Shown piece by piece: positions 19,400 through 29,940 of a DNA stretch of 64,000 bases. The DNA comes from Muscardinus avellanarius (Eukaryota > Chordata > Mammalia > Rodentia > Gliridae). Within the stretch, counting starts at the first letter, position 1; each line of letters starts with the position of its first letter. The stretch lies in assembly GCA_963383645.1 (NCBI GenBank), contig OY726567.1, forward strand, positions 67,831,575 through 67,895,574, read 5' to 3'. Under the pieces are notes generated by a model. It was given only the letters and a program-made list of their open reading frames with translations. It was not told the origin of the DNA and ran no database searches. The position numbers were made by a program, and so were the translations under genes.

Positions 19400-20440
19400 T
19401 ATTTTGTGGTAGTGGGGATTGAACCCAGGGCCATTCATTCTACTTCTGAGTTATACCCCCAGCCCTTTATTACTTTTTTTGTGGTAATGAGGATGGAACC
19501 CAGGGGCATTCTACCTCTGAGTTACACCCCTATCTGGGTCTCACTGAGTTGCAAAGGGCCTCACCGAGTAGCTGAGGCTGTCTGCGAACTGCAATCTTTC
19601 TATCTCAGCCTCCCAAATGCTGGGATTACACATGTGCACCACCACGCCCAGCTCCTATATTAATTTTTTGAAGTAAGGTCTCCATAAGTTGCTGAGAATC
19701 TCCCTATGTTACTGAAGGAGGCGTTGAACTTGTGGTCCTCCTGTCTCAGCTTTTGCTTTTATTTATTCATTTATTTATTTATTTTGGTACTGGGGATGAA
19801 ACTCAGGGGCATCCTACCTCTGAGCTACACCCCTAACCCTATTTTTATTCTTTATATTAAAACAGGGTCTCACTAAGTTGTAAAAGGCCTCACTAAATAG
19901 ATTCAGAGGCTGTTTGGGAATTGCAATCCTCCTGTCTCAGCCTCCCAAATGCTGGGATTACAAATGTGCACCACCACGTCCAGCTCCTATATTAATTTTT
20001 TGAAATAAGGTCTCCATAAGTTGCTGAGAATCTCCTTAAGTTACTGGAGCAGGCGTTGAACTTGCGGTCCTCCTATCTCAGCTTCTATTTATTTATTTTT
20101 GTGGTACTGGGAATGAGACCCAGGAGCATCCTAGCTCTGAGCTACACCCCTAAACCTATTTTTATTCTTTATATACAGGGTCTCACTGAGTTGTAAAAGT
20201 CCTCACTAAGTAGATGCTGAGGCTGTCCTGGAAATGCAATCCTCCTGTTTCAGCCTCCCAAATGCTGGGATTACAAGCCGCACCACCACGCCCAGGCTAA
20301 AATTGTTTTGTTTTGAAACAGGGTCTTGCTAAGTTGCTGGGGATCTTCCTAGGTTGCTGAGTTTGGCCTCAAACTGCAACCCTCCTAGTTCAACCTCCCA
20401 AGTACTGAGATTACATGCGTGTGCCGCCATTCCTGGCTCA
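19400..20440 (-). mobile_element. Antisense B1-dID cluster with a roughly 325-bp tandem duplication
   Basis: Dimers at 19477-19660, 19775-19985 and 20097-20300 alternate with left-half segments at 19661-19763 and 19986-20085. The last two share the unusual 'cctatattaattttttga' start and 'ggcgttgaacttg', so SINE plus segment was duplicated in tandem. A further left half occupies 20301-20440. Confidence 0.7.
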
Positions 20441-20650
20441 CAGACCATTTTGACTCATAGGAAATTAACACTTTGTAAGACTGAGTTTAAGTCTGATGTT
20501 ATAGAAACGGTGAATGGTGAAGCTAGGTTTGACTCCTGGCAGTTTCAATGTTTAATGATCTTAATGCGTCCTTTTTTCTGTTTCTTAGTAACAGGAGAGG
20601 GAAGAAAGTAAACATACTTGGCATTCTAGGCTGAGCAAAGCTATAACTAG
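20441..20650. other. Short single-copy stretch
   Basis: No gene or repeat recognised. It ends at a GT/GC-rich simple repeat (20652-20685). Confidence 0.45.
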
Positions 20651-20685
20651 GTGTGTGCGTGCATGCGTGCGTGCGTGTGCGTGTT

Positions 20686-20877
20686 ACTGGTGGTTTAATC
20701 CAGGGGCATTATACCTTCGAGGCACACCCCAGACCTATTTTTTAATTCTTATTTTGAAACAGGGACTTGTTAGGTTGATCAAAGTATCACTACTTGCTGA
20801 GGCTGTCCTCGAACCTGCAATCCTCCTGTCTCAGCCTCCCAAGCACTGGGATTACAGGCATGTGTCACTGCATCCTG
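20686..20877 (-). mobile_element. B1-dID SINE, antisense
   Basis: Complete antisense dimer preceded by a (GCGT/GT)n tail. Confidence 0.8.
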
Positions 20878-20984
20878 ATCATAACTAGCTTTTATTTAGT
20901 ACAAAGTATAAGGTTTCTCAAAGAATAAATGTTGTTAATTGTTAGAAGATACAGCAGTGGCAGAGTTCCAAGAAAACGAAAGAG

Positions 20985-21385
20985 GAGCCAGGCATGGTGA
21001 TACCTGTCTGTAATCCCAGCTGCTTGGGAGAATGAGGCAGAAGGATCTCGAGTCTGAGGCCAGCCTGAGCAACTTGGTGAGACTGGCTCAAGAGAGTTTT
21101 TTTGTTTGTTTTTGTTTTGTACTGAGGTAGAACCCAGGGTCTTTCTACCTATGAGCTACACCCCCAGCCCTATTTTATTAAAACGGTATCTCACTAAATT
21201 GCACAAGGTCTCATTAAGTTGTACAATGCCTCACTAAATTGCTGAGTCTGGCTTTAAACCTCAGTCCTTTATCAGCCTCCCAAGTACTGGATTACAACCC
21301 ATCTCCTCAAAAAAAACATTTTAAAAGAGTCGGGGATGTAGCTTAGTGGTAGATTATCCCTGGATTCAATCCCCAGTACTGGGGA
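20985..21385 (+). mobile_element. Sense B1-dID host with antisense SINE inside
   Basis: Host left half 20985-21092 and tail 21299-21385; the antisense copy occupies 21105-21298. Confidence 0.75.
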
Positions 21386-21447
21386 GGGGGGTAAGAATAA
21401 TCAATCTTAAATTTCAAAATCTAATATTAGACTCTGCTTATTTATTT

Positions 21448-21505
21448 ATTTGGTGGTACTGGGGATGGAACCCAGGGGCCTTCTACCTCTGGGCTACACT
21501 CCCAG

Positions 21506-21561
<56 letters not shown>

Positions 21562-21630
21562 TTTTTTAATTTGGAAACCTGTGCAATCCTCCTGTCTCAG
21601 CCTCCCAAGCATGTGCCACCACGCCCAAGT
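21448..21630 (-). mobile_element. B1-dID SINE, antisense, with internal (CA)n/(TA)n
   Basis: The tRNA-like tail (21450-21507) is separated from a shortened left half (21575-21630) by CA (21508-21548) and TA repeats replacing the linker. Confidence 0.75.
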
Positions 21631-21639
21631 AGACTCTTT

Positions 21640-22044
21640 TTTTTTTTTTTTGGTGATACTGGGGTTCCTGGAAAGCCTTCTACCTCCTGGCTACACTCCC
21701 AGACCTATTTTATATATAATTTTTATTTGGTTTAATTTTCTTTTGGTGGTACTGAGGTTCCTGGAAACCCTTCTACCTCTGGGCTACACTCCCAGCCCCA
21801 TTTTTATATTTTTATTTGGAAACAGGGTCTCTTAAGCTAGCGAGGCTGGCTACGAACCTGCACGATCCTCCTGTCTCTGCCTCCCAAGCATGGGGATTAT
21901 AAGCATGCACCACCACGCCCGGCTATATTTTTATTTAGAAGCAGGGTCTCTTAAGACAGCGAGGCTGGCTTCCAACCTGTGCAATCCTCCTGTCTCTGCC
22001 TCCCAAGCGCAGGGATTACAAGCATGTGCCACCACGCCTGGCTA
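21640..22044 (-). mobile_element. Two nested antisense B1-dID SINEs, young short subfamily
   Basis: Host tail 21640-21730 and left half 21925-22044; inner copy 21733-21924. Both have the 'ttcctggaa' tail signature. Confidence 0.8.
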
Positions 22045-22209
22045 GACTCTGTATTTTTAGTCTAATCTTTATTAGGGAAGGATGTTTTATGGATCATTAA
22101 CACAGCAGGTTTTCTCCTAGATTAAAGTCATTGATAGGACCCTGTAATGGAGTTGACTTTTTAACCTTTATCCCCTAAGAGATTATATGATTAAAAGGGT
22201 GGGTCTAAA

Positions 22210-23612
22210 GCACACACTTGGCCGGGCGTTGTGGGGCACTCTTGTAATCCCAGCGCTTGGGAGGCTGAGACAGGAGGATCGCACAGGTTCGAAGCTAGCC
22301 TCAGCTACTGAGTGAGACTCTCAGAACTTAGTGAGACTCTGTTTCCAAATAAAAATATAAACAATAGGTCTGGGAGTATAGCCCGGAGGTAGAAAGCCCC
22401 TAGGTTCCACCCCCAGTACCACCAAAAATAAAAAATAAAAAATAAAGCACACACTTGTAATCGCAGTTGTTAGGAGGCTGAGACCCGAGGATCAAAGGTT
22501 CTTGGCCAGCCTCGGCTACTTAGTGAGGCCTTCTGCAACTCATTGAGGCCCTGCTTCAAAACAAAGTATAACATATAGGACTAGGGATGTAGCTCGTAGG
22601 TAGAATACCCCTAGGTTCCATCCCCAATACTGAAATGGGGGTTTCTTGAGAGGAAACCCGGCGTTTCCTCAAGATGAAATGGAGTTTCCTAAGAAGGAAC
22701 TTGACGTTTCCTTACCGGGTTCTTGTCTACGGTGAGTGAAGAATGACACCCACAGACCTCAGGAAGGGGAGTAAAAGGTTTATTGGAAGCAGCAGGGAAT
22801 GGGGGAGGGTGGCTGAACACCCCAAAGGGGCTAGAACTCTGGGTCCAGCAGCTGCCTTCAGGACAACACTTGAGAAATAGCCCAAGCCGAATCGCCTTCA
22901 GGTGCAGGCTTTCTTCCAGAGTCCACGTGATCTGCCAGAAGGGAATAGAGAAAAGTGGCCGAACACCCCAAAGGGGCTGTCAGGTCTCTGTTGTCCTGTA
23001 GCTGTCTTCAGGTCACTACCCGAGTGTCGCCCGAGCCAAGTGCCATCAATTACAAACTACTTTCTCCCACAGTCCATGCGATCCACCAGAAAAGAGGTGC
23101 AGGTCACCCCTAGGGGCCTGGTCAGCCTTGATGTCCAGCAGAGGCCTTCAGGTCACTACTCGAGAGTCGCCCGAGCCACGTGCCCTCAGATGCACTCTGC
23201 CTTCTCTCAGGGCCAACACAACCTGTGAGAGAAAGAACAGCTCCCAAACAGGGGAGAGAGTCCTGAGAGGGAAAATCCCATTTGCCGCCCGACTAAGGCA
23301 AATGCCTGACCACTTGCAAGTCCTCTTTTGATTAGGGTGACTTTGGAAATTCTGGGAAGCAGCTCTCAGAATTTGCATAGGGTATTTGCAAGTCCTTGAA
23401 GAATCTCCTTTCAGTAATGTCAGACTTGTTTGGTGGGTTTGTTGATTAGTAAACAGATGGCTTTGTGAAGCTCTGGCCTTCTTATCTCTGAGCCTTTGGA
23501 ATTTCAGGTATTTGTCACCTCTCAGGAAACTCAGGAAATTAACTTTTTTCTACTGAGGCCTTTTCCCTATCTGCCTATTTCCTTTCTATCTCCTCAATAC
23601 CACGCACACACA
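22210..23612 (+). mobile_element. B1-dID host split by another SINE and a solo LTR
   Basis: Host pieces: 22207-22221, 22441-22630 and 23597-23612. The inner SINE (22222-22440) is flanked by TAAAGCACACACTTG on both sides. The LTR (22631-23596) interrupts the tail. Confidence 0.75.
22631..23596 (-). mobile_element. Solo ERV1-type LTR, antisense
   Basis: 966 bp bounded by TG/CA with the 4-bp repeat ATAC at 22627-22630 and 23597-23600. An antisense polyadenylation signal (TTTATT, about 22779) places U5 at the low-coordinate side, which on the - strand ends 'cccccatttca'. The middle contains about three diverged repeats of 140-150 bp, each starting with 'cttcagg' (about 22855, 23005, 23145) and containing 'gcccgagcca'-like motifs. 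There are no viral genes. Confidence 0.7.
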
Positions 23613-23695
23613 CACAAAAATAAGGATGGGTCTATAAGTAGTGTAGGCTGATTGAGTTAAGCTCTGGTTTGAGACTGGTCTTTTTTTTTTATTAG

Positions 23696-23800
23696 GAATA
23701 TCTTTGGTTCAAGACTCTATCTGCAAGGAGAACAAGTACGAGTTCCTACAGCATATATTTCCTTGAATTTGGACAGAAGTTTCTTTGCAAAGAACTTTGG
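23696..23800 (+). other. Candidate 105-nt internal exon
   Basis: A ten-T tract and ATTAG acceptor precede 23696, and the donor GTGAGT follows 23800. One frame is open for all 35 codons but I recognise no homology. It lies outside SINEs and on the USP29 strand, so a USP29 5' exon is possible but unproven. Confidence 0.3.
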
Positions 23801-23949
23801 GTGAGTAAAAGACATTGTTGTTGGTGATTTCATTGAAGAGTGGCAGAGGCAATAGGCTCTGCCTGAAGAGAAATTGGTCAATAAATGAGGGGAATGAACA
23901 AAATTAGGAGCTATCCTGAAACCATCTTTCTTCCTTTTATTCTTCTTAT

Positions 23950-24420
23950 TTATTTATTTGCTGGGGATTGAGTCGAGGGACATTCTACCTCTGAGCTAAA
24001 CCCCTAGACATATTTATTTGTTCATTCATTCATTCATTCATTCATGCATGCATGCATTTATTGTGGTACTGGGGATCGAACCCAGGGGCATTCTACTTCT
24101 GAGCAGCATCCCCAGCCTTATTTAATTTTTAGTTTTAAACAGGGTCTCACTAAGTTGCAAAGGGCCTCAGAGGGTTGCTAAGGCTGCCGTCCTCCTGTCT
24201 CACCCTTCCTAGTACTGGGATAACAGGTGTGTGCCACCAAACTTGGCTATTTAACTTTTTTGAAATCTGTTTTCTGTTTTGAGATGCATGTCTCCTTCAT
24301 GCCTCTCAAAAAAATATTTCTTTCTGTCCCGGGGATTGAACCTAGGGGCATTCTACCTCTTAGCTACACCCCTAGTCCTTTAGTTTGAAACATGGTCTCA
24401 TCAAGTTGCTGAGGACTTAT
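23950..24420 (-). mobile_element. Antisense B1-dID fragments and dimer
   Basis: Tail fragment 23957-24020, complete dimer 24060-24248 and a truncated tail 24326-24420. An (ATTC)n/(ATGC)n repeat lies at 24024-24058. Confidence 0.7.
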
Positions 24421-24959
24421 CTATATTTCTGAGGATGGCTGGTAGATAATACATGCATTACTATGGTAGCCTGGTTCTCCCTAGCTTCCACATATATCCA
24501 ACCTTTCACTTTTTGTGGCCAACTAATCTCACTTAGCATAGTACTCTCCAACCCATCCATTTCCCTGCAAATTACATAATTTTGTTCTTTATGGGTGAGT
24601 AGAATTCCGTTCATTGTGTATATATCTCATAATTTTGTAATCTATTTATCTGCTAGTGGACATCTTGGCTGGTTCCATAGTTTGGCAATTATGACTTGTA
24701 GATCTATAAAAATAGATAATACATGCATTACTATGGTAGCCTGGTTTCAGTTCTTTTGGGCAGACACCCAGAAGTAGCATAGGTGGGTAATATGGTAGAT
24801 ACATTCCCATTATTCTGAAGAATCTCCAGTTTTCCAAAATTATTGCACTAATTTGCAATCCCACCAAAAATGTGTCAGCATTTCTACTTCTTCACATCCT
24901 TCCCAGCATTTATTATTATTGTTTGTGTTTTTTTATTTTTTATTTTATTTTGTTATTAT

Positions 24960-25150
24960 TTTTTGTGTGGTACTGGGGTTCCTGGAAGCCCTTCTACCTC
25001 TGGGCTACACTCCCAGACCTATTTTTACATTTTTATTTGGAAACAGGGTCTCCTAAACCAGCACACTCGGCTGGCTTCGAACCTGCAGGATCCTCCCGTC
25101 TCTGCCTCCCAAGCGCGGGGATTACAAGCATGCACCATCATGCCCGACTA
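24960..25150 (-). mobile_element. B1-dID SINE, antisense, young short subfamily
   Basis: Complete copy inside the antisense L1, with a repeated ATTGTTTGTGTTT flank. Confidence 0.85.
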
Positions 25151-25296
25151 TTGTTTGTGTTTTAAATGATTGCCATTCTAATTGGAGTTAGGTAAAATCT
25201 CAGGGTAGTTTTGTTTTACATCTCTGATTGCTAATGATGTCAAAAAATTCTCATATATTTTATTAGCCATAGTTCACTTACTACCCTTTTTTAATT

Positions 25297-25490
25297 TTTT
25301 TAGTGGTACTGGGGATGGACCCAGGGGCCTTCTACTTCCAGGCTACACTCCCAGACCTATTTTATATTTTTTATTTGGAAACAGGGTCTCTTAAGCCAGC
25401 TGAGGCTGGCTTCAAACCTGCGTGATCCTCCTGTCTCAGCCTCCCAAGTGCGGGGATTACAAGCGTGCGCCCCCACGCCCGGTTTACCCA
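25297..25490 (-). mobile_element. B1-dID SINE, antisense
   Basis: Complete antisense dimer, 'gtggtactggggatggaccc' to 'gcgcccccacgcccggt'. Confidence 0.85.
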
Positions 25491-25511
25491 TTTTTTAAAT
25501 TGGGTTATTTG

Positions 25512-25765
25512 AGCCGGGCATGGTGGCGCACGCTTGTAATCCCAGCATCCGCTTGTAATCCCAGCATCCGGGAAGCAGACACCAAACCAGAGGATTGAGG
25601 TTCATGGACAGCTTCAGCTACTTAGCGAGGCCCTTTGCAACTGAGTGAGACCCTGTCTCAAAAAATATAAAGACTAAAAAATAGGGCCGGGGGGTGTAGC
25701 TCGGAGATGGAATGCACCTGGGTTCCATTCCCAGTACTGCAATAAATAAGTAAATAAATAAATAA
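25512..25765 (+). mobile_element. B1-dID SINE with 19-bp internal duplication
   Basis: The segment 'gcttgtaatcccagcatcc' occurs twice in a row (from about 25533). The rest of the dimer is normal and ends in an AAAT repeat. Confidence 0.85.
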
Positions 25766-26257
25766 GGTTATTTCGGAGAGGGGCAGTGTCTTAAGTTCTT
25801 CATATATAAGTTCTTCATATATTCTAGATATTAATCTTCTATCAGAGGAGGAGCTGGCAAAAATCTTCACCCATTCTGTTGACTCTCGAAGTTCTTGTTA
25901 CTTTTGCCGTACAGAGGCTGTTCCGTGTATTGACCCACCCTTTAGTTTCTTATGCCTTTGGGGTCTTGTTGAATTGACTCTTGTGCTGGGTGAAACAGTG
26001 GGATTTATTTCCATTTTTTTTCAAATGAATAACCAGTTTTGCCAACACCATTTGTTGAACAGGCTGTCTTTTTTCCAGTGTATGTTTTTTTGCCCCTTTG
26101 TTAAGTATCAACTGGCTGAATTGGCTGTAAGTTTCTTTGTGTAAATACCCAGCAGTGGGAGAACTGAATCAGATGGTCATACAATTTTAACTTTTCTTGG
26201 GGAAACTTTATACTGTTTTCTTCCTGGCATCAACAATCTATAATCCCATCAATACTG

Positions 26258-26327
<70 letters not shown>
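26258..26327. repeat. (AT)n-(GT)n compound microsatellite
   Basis: About 20 AT units followed directly by about 14 GT units. Confidence 0.95.
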
Positions 26328-26329
<2 letters not shown>

Positions 26330-26886
26330 TACTGGAGGTGGACTATACTCCCAGACCCATTTTATATTTTATTTGGAAACAGGGTCTCATTAAGTTGCCG
26401 AGAGCCTCACTAAGTAGCTGAGGCTGGCTTTGAACCTGCGCGATCCTCCTGTCTCAGCCTCCCAAGCGCAGGGATTACAAGCGTGCACCACCACGCCCGG
26501 CTTATTCTTTATTTTGAAACAGGTTCTCACTGAATTGCAAAGTTAAGGCTGTCTGCAAAGTGCAATCCTCCTATCTCAGCCTCTCAAATGCTGGGATTAC
26601 AAGCATGTGCCACCAGGCCTGACTTATTCTTTATTTTTAAACAGGGTCTTACTAAGATGTAAAGGGCCTCACTAAGTAGCTGAGGCTGGCTGTGAATCTG
26701 CAATCTTTGTCTCAGTGTCTCAAGTACAGGGATTATAAGTGTGAGTCTCCATGTCTGTCTGGTTTATTTTTTATTTTGAAACAAGGCCTTGCTAAGTTGC
26801 TGAGGCTGGCTTTGAATCCATGCACCTCCCATGTCTCAGCCTCCCAAATATTGAGATTATAGGCATGTGCCACTACCCCCAGCTGA
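26325..26886 (-). mobile_element. Antisense B1-dID followed by three B1-like left halves
   Basis: One dimer with a shortened tail (26325-26501), then left halves at 26505-26623, 26627-26755 and 26760-26886, all in the same orientation. Confidence 0.7.
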
Positions 26887-27284
26887 GCTGACTTCTCTTT
26901 CTGGGTTTGATTTACATTTCCCAGAGAATGAGTGGCGTTGAGCACCTTTTCAGATACCCGTTGGTCATTTATATGTCTTCTACTTTGATCTTTCTTTCCA
27001 CCTACAGCTCCTCGGAACACTTCCTAAGCACACACAAACATGCCCTCCCATGTGAAGTTGCTCTACCTTAGGGCCCTGCCGCTCAGGCCAACACCAAGTA
27101 TGACCACTTGACCCCGCACCTCTAAAAGTGTTGTGTGAAACTGGGACATGTCCAGATAACCAGACCTTGCATTCTCTTGAACCCATCAGAAGGCAAATTA
27201 TGTCTTCCCAAGATGATGCTAGTCACTAGAGGATGAGAAGAGCAGGAGTACCAGTAAAAGACTCTTTTGTTTTATATTATACTT
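26887..27284. other. Single-copy stretch, no gene recognised
   Basis: No repeat or convincing exon seen; 26887-26990 may still be L1-derived. Confidence 0.4.
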
Positions 27285-27680
27285 TTCTTAGTGAATTATA
27301 AGCATATAATAACATAGTAGAACCCAAAGTGATGCTAACATATGTGCGCACAGCACTTGGTGTGTTCCCCCTAGATTCCACCCTCCTCCCCACTCCTCCT
27401 CCACACACGCTACTGACATCAATATGGATACCTTCATATACGGACATAACATTGTTCGAACTGTTCCCCTTCCTGCCTCTCTCCCTCAACCCCTCTCCAC
27501 TATTCAATCGATGTCACTCGTCCATCATTTGAAGTTCTTTTTGTTTCCTATTTTCTCTCCAGCTTCCCAATATGAGAGGAAATATACGGCCCTTGACTTT
27601 CTAGATCACCTGACCTCACTTAGCATAATAGGCTCAAGTTCTATCCATCAAAAATCCGTTATAATCACAATTTAATTAAG
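27285..27680 (-). mobile_element. LINE-1 3' end, antisense
   Basis: Pyrimidine-rich 3' UTR complement, then 'tttctctccagcttccc' and 'cctcacttagcataatagg', the usual antisense L1 order. Confidence 0.7.
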
Positions 27681-27896
27681 ATACTAGAAATGCAAAGGTA
27701 AGAAAGAGTACATGTCTTCTGGAAAACAGCACAGCGTCAGGATAATAAGCACTTGAGGCAAACAGTAGTTCCCCCTAAAAGCAAGTTATTACATAGAGTT
27801 TAACATAAGGCATCACGGTTAATACATTTTTGGTTAAAACGTATGTGTGTACTTTTCTGCTTAGTTAACATGTATTTTATTTGTAAAGAATGACTT

Positions 27897-28106
27897 TACT
27901 AGCTGAGGGTGATGGCACACTCCTGTAATCCCAGTACTTGTGAATCTGAGACAGGAGGATCGCGGGTTTGAAGGCAACTTCAGCAACTTAGTGAGACTCT
28001 GTGCAAACTAGCAAGATCGTGTATCAGTATACAAAATAAAACAGGGCTACGGATATAACTCAGAGGTAGAATGCCCCTGGGTTCAATCTCCAGTAAAACA
28101 CACACA

Positions 28107-28145
<39 letters not shown>
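27897..28145 (+). mobile_element. B1-dID SINE with (CA)n tail
   Basis: Dimer 27897-28098, then a CA repeat to 28145. It ends just before the first USP29-like codons. Confidence 0.85.
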
Positions 28146-28148
<3 letters not shown>

Positions 28149-28204
28149 AGTCTCTAAGGACACATCAAGAGGTCTGGGATAACTAAGTTAAAAGAAGCAG
28201 TCAA

Positions 28205-28636
28205 GCCAGGTGTGGTGGCACATGCTTATAATCCTTATAGTAATTGGGAAGCTGAGACAGGAGGATCACAGGTTCAAAGCCAGCCTCAGCAACTTAGTGA
28301 GGCCCCCTATTTTTTTCTTTTGGCAACACTGGGGATTGAACCCAAGAGCATTCTACCTCCAAGCTACACCCCCAGCCCTATTTTTTGTTATTTTTTTATT
28401 TTTATTTTGAAATAGGCTCTCACGAGGTTGATGAGAGACTCACTAGTTACTGAGGCTGTCCTTGAACCTGTGATCCTCCTCTCTCAGCCTCCCAAGTACT
28501 GAGATTACAAGTATGTGCCACCATGACTGGCAACGAGACCTTGTTTCTAAGTAAGAAATAGGCTGCGGGTATAACTTGGAGGTAGAATGCCTCTAGGTTC
28601 AATCTCTAGTGCCAAAAAGAAAAGAAAAAAAGCATT
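28205..28636 (+). mobile_element. B1-dID SINE in USP29 exon, with antisense SINE inside
   Basis: Host 28205-28305 and 28536-28625; antisense dimer 28306-28535. It interrupts the codons for 'KEA-FIE'. Confidence 0.75.
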
Positions 28637-28822
28637 CATTGCTTATGGCCTGAATTTCAGGACTTGGGAGGCTGAGAGGAGGGTAGCAGGTTTAAGGCCA
28701 GCCTCAGCAACTTAGCAAAACTCTGTTACAGAATAAAAATAGAGCTGACGAGTGTAACTCAGAGGTAGAAAACCCCTTGATTCAATCCCCAGGCCCACCC
28801 ACCCCCTAAAAAAAAAATAGCA
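28637..28822 (+). mobile_element. Second SINE at the same USP29 site
   Basis: Diverged dimer flanked by 'agcattcattg' and 'agccttcattg', the same target sequence used by the preceding SINE. Confidence 0.75.
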
Positions 28823-29940
28823 AAAAACAAGCCTTCATTGAAATAGTGGAAGGAGAAAAGGAAATTAAACTGTTACTTACTTTTGATTCTGAAGAATGTA
28901 TAACCATTTTGTTAGCTTCGTAATACTATTCCAAGTGTGGTCCTTAGACATCATGGAGAAAACCAATATCACCTTTTAACTTTGAAAAATATTACCTGGC
29001 AAGCGTGGTGGTGCGCGCTTATAATTCTAGTACTTGGGAGACTGAGATAGGAGGATTGCAAGTTTGCATCAAAAGTTTGCGGCCAACCTCAACTACTTAG
29101 TGAGACCCTATGCATCTTAGTGAAACCCTGTTTCAAAATAAAGAATAAGACTTCCGGGAAGATGGCGACCGAGAAAAGCGGGGCTTAAGAGTCCCGCTAA
29201 CAACCAATCTCCATTACCACAAAAAGAGCGCCTTTCATAGCCAGAAAACACCATCACCAGAAAAACAAAAAAACCACCAGGCTCCAGAGAGAAAGCGGAC
29301 TGAGAACAGAGCTCAGGGCCACAGAGGAGACACACACGCCCGAGGACGCGGCAGCAGCACCATACTGCCGGCGGCAGCGGCGAACTCAGCGGACAGCTAC
29401 AGCAAGCCGAGGTGAGCCGATGCGGAACAGCCAGGCGGGATCTTTCGGTGCAGACAGCATTTAAAGCTCCCAGTGGCTGAGCTCAGCACACGCTGCAGGG
29501 ATTCAGAGTGGAAATCAAAACCAGAGAAGAAAAAATACGCCAGCCTCATGGCCGAGGGCGTGGCAGAGGCGCCATATTGCCACCGGCGGCGGCAGCAGCA
29601 GTAAATTCACCGAGTCCAGTACAGCTACATCTACGTACTCAAGAACAGTGAGTCAAATTGCGGGCCACAGAGGAGAAATCCCAGTATTGTGCCTCCTGGG
29701 ACTTGACCCAGTGAGGGAGTGGTGGTGGCAGAGATATCACACCATAGGAGAGCGTGCAACCTGGCACCCCCCATAGTTTAAAGCAGCCTCTATCGACTCC
29801 CTGGGTCGGAGACTCTGTGATACAACCCAGTAAAGGAGTAGTAGGGTCTGAGATAATACAGACTCGAGATCCAGAGCACCTTAACTGAAGCCATAGTGAC
29901 CCAAGGGAAGAACCCAGAGAAGGCACAAACCTCCGAAATC

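Larger units (their letters stand above)
24436..26250 (-). mobile_element. LINE-1 ORF2 3' portion, antisense, decayed and interrupted
   Basis: 24436-24960, 25150-25296 and 25766-26250 read as antisense L1 ORF2 ('cttagcatagtactctccaa', 'tgcaatcccaccaaaaatgt', 'tgattgccattctaattgg'). SINEs interrupt it at 24960-25150 (TSD about 'attgtttgtgttt'), 25297-25490 and 25512-25765. Frames are broken. A 33-bp piece is duplicated at 24441-24473 and 24714-24746. Confidence 0.75.

Noticed and set aside
29896..29940. Upstream in-frame extension of half-L1 ORF1 (320 codons) in copies B and C
   Set aside because: It begins at GTG and is closed by a stop in copy A; the ATG at 29941 and 56701 has a strong context and is shared by all three.
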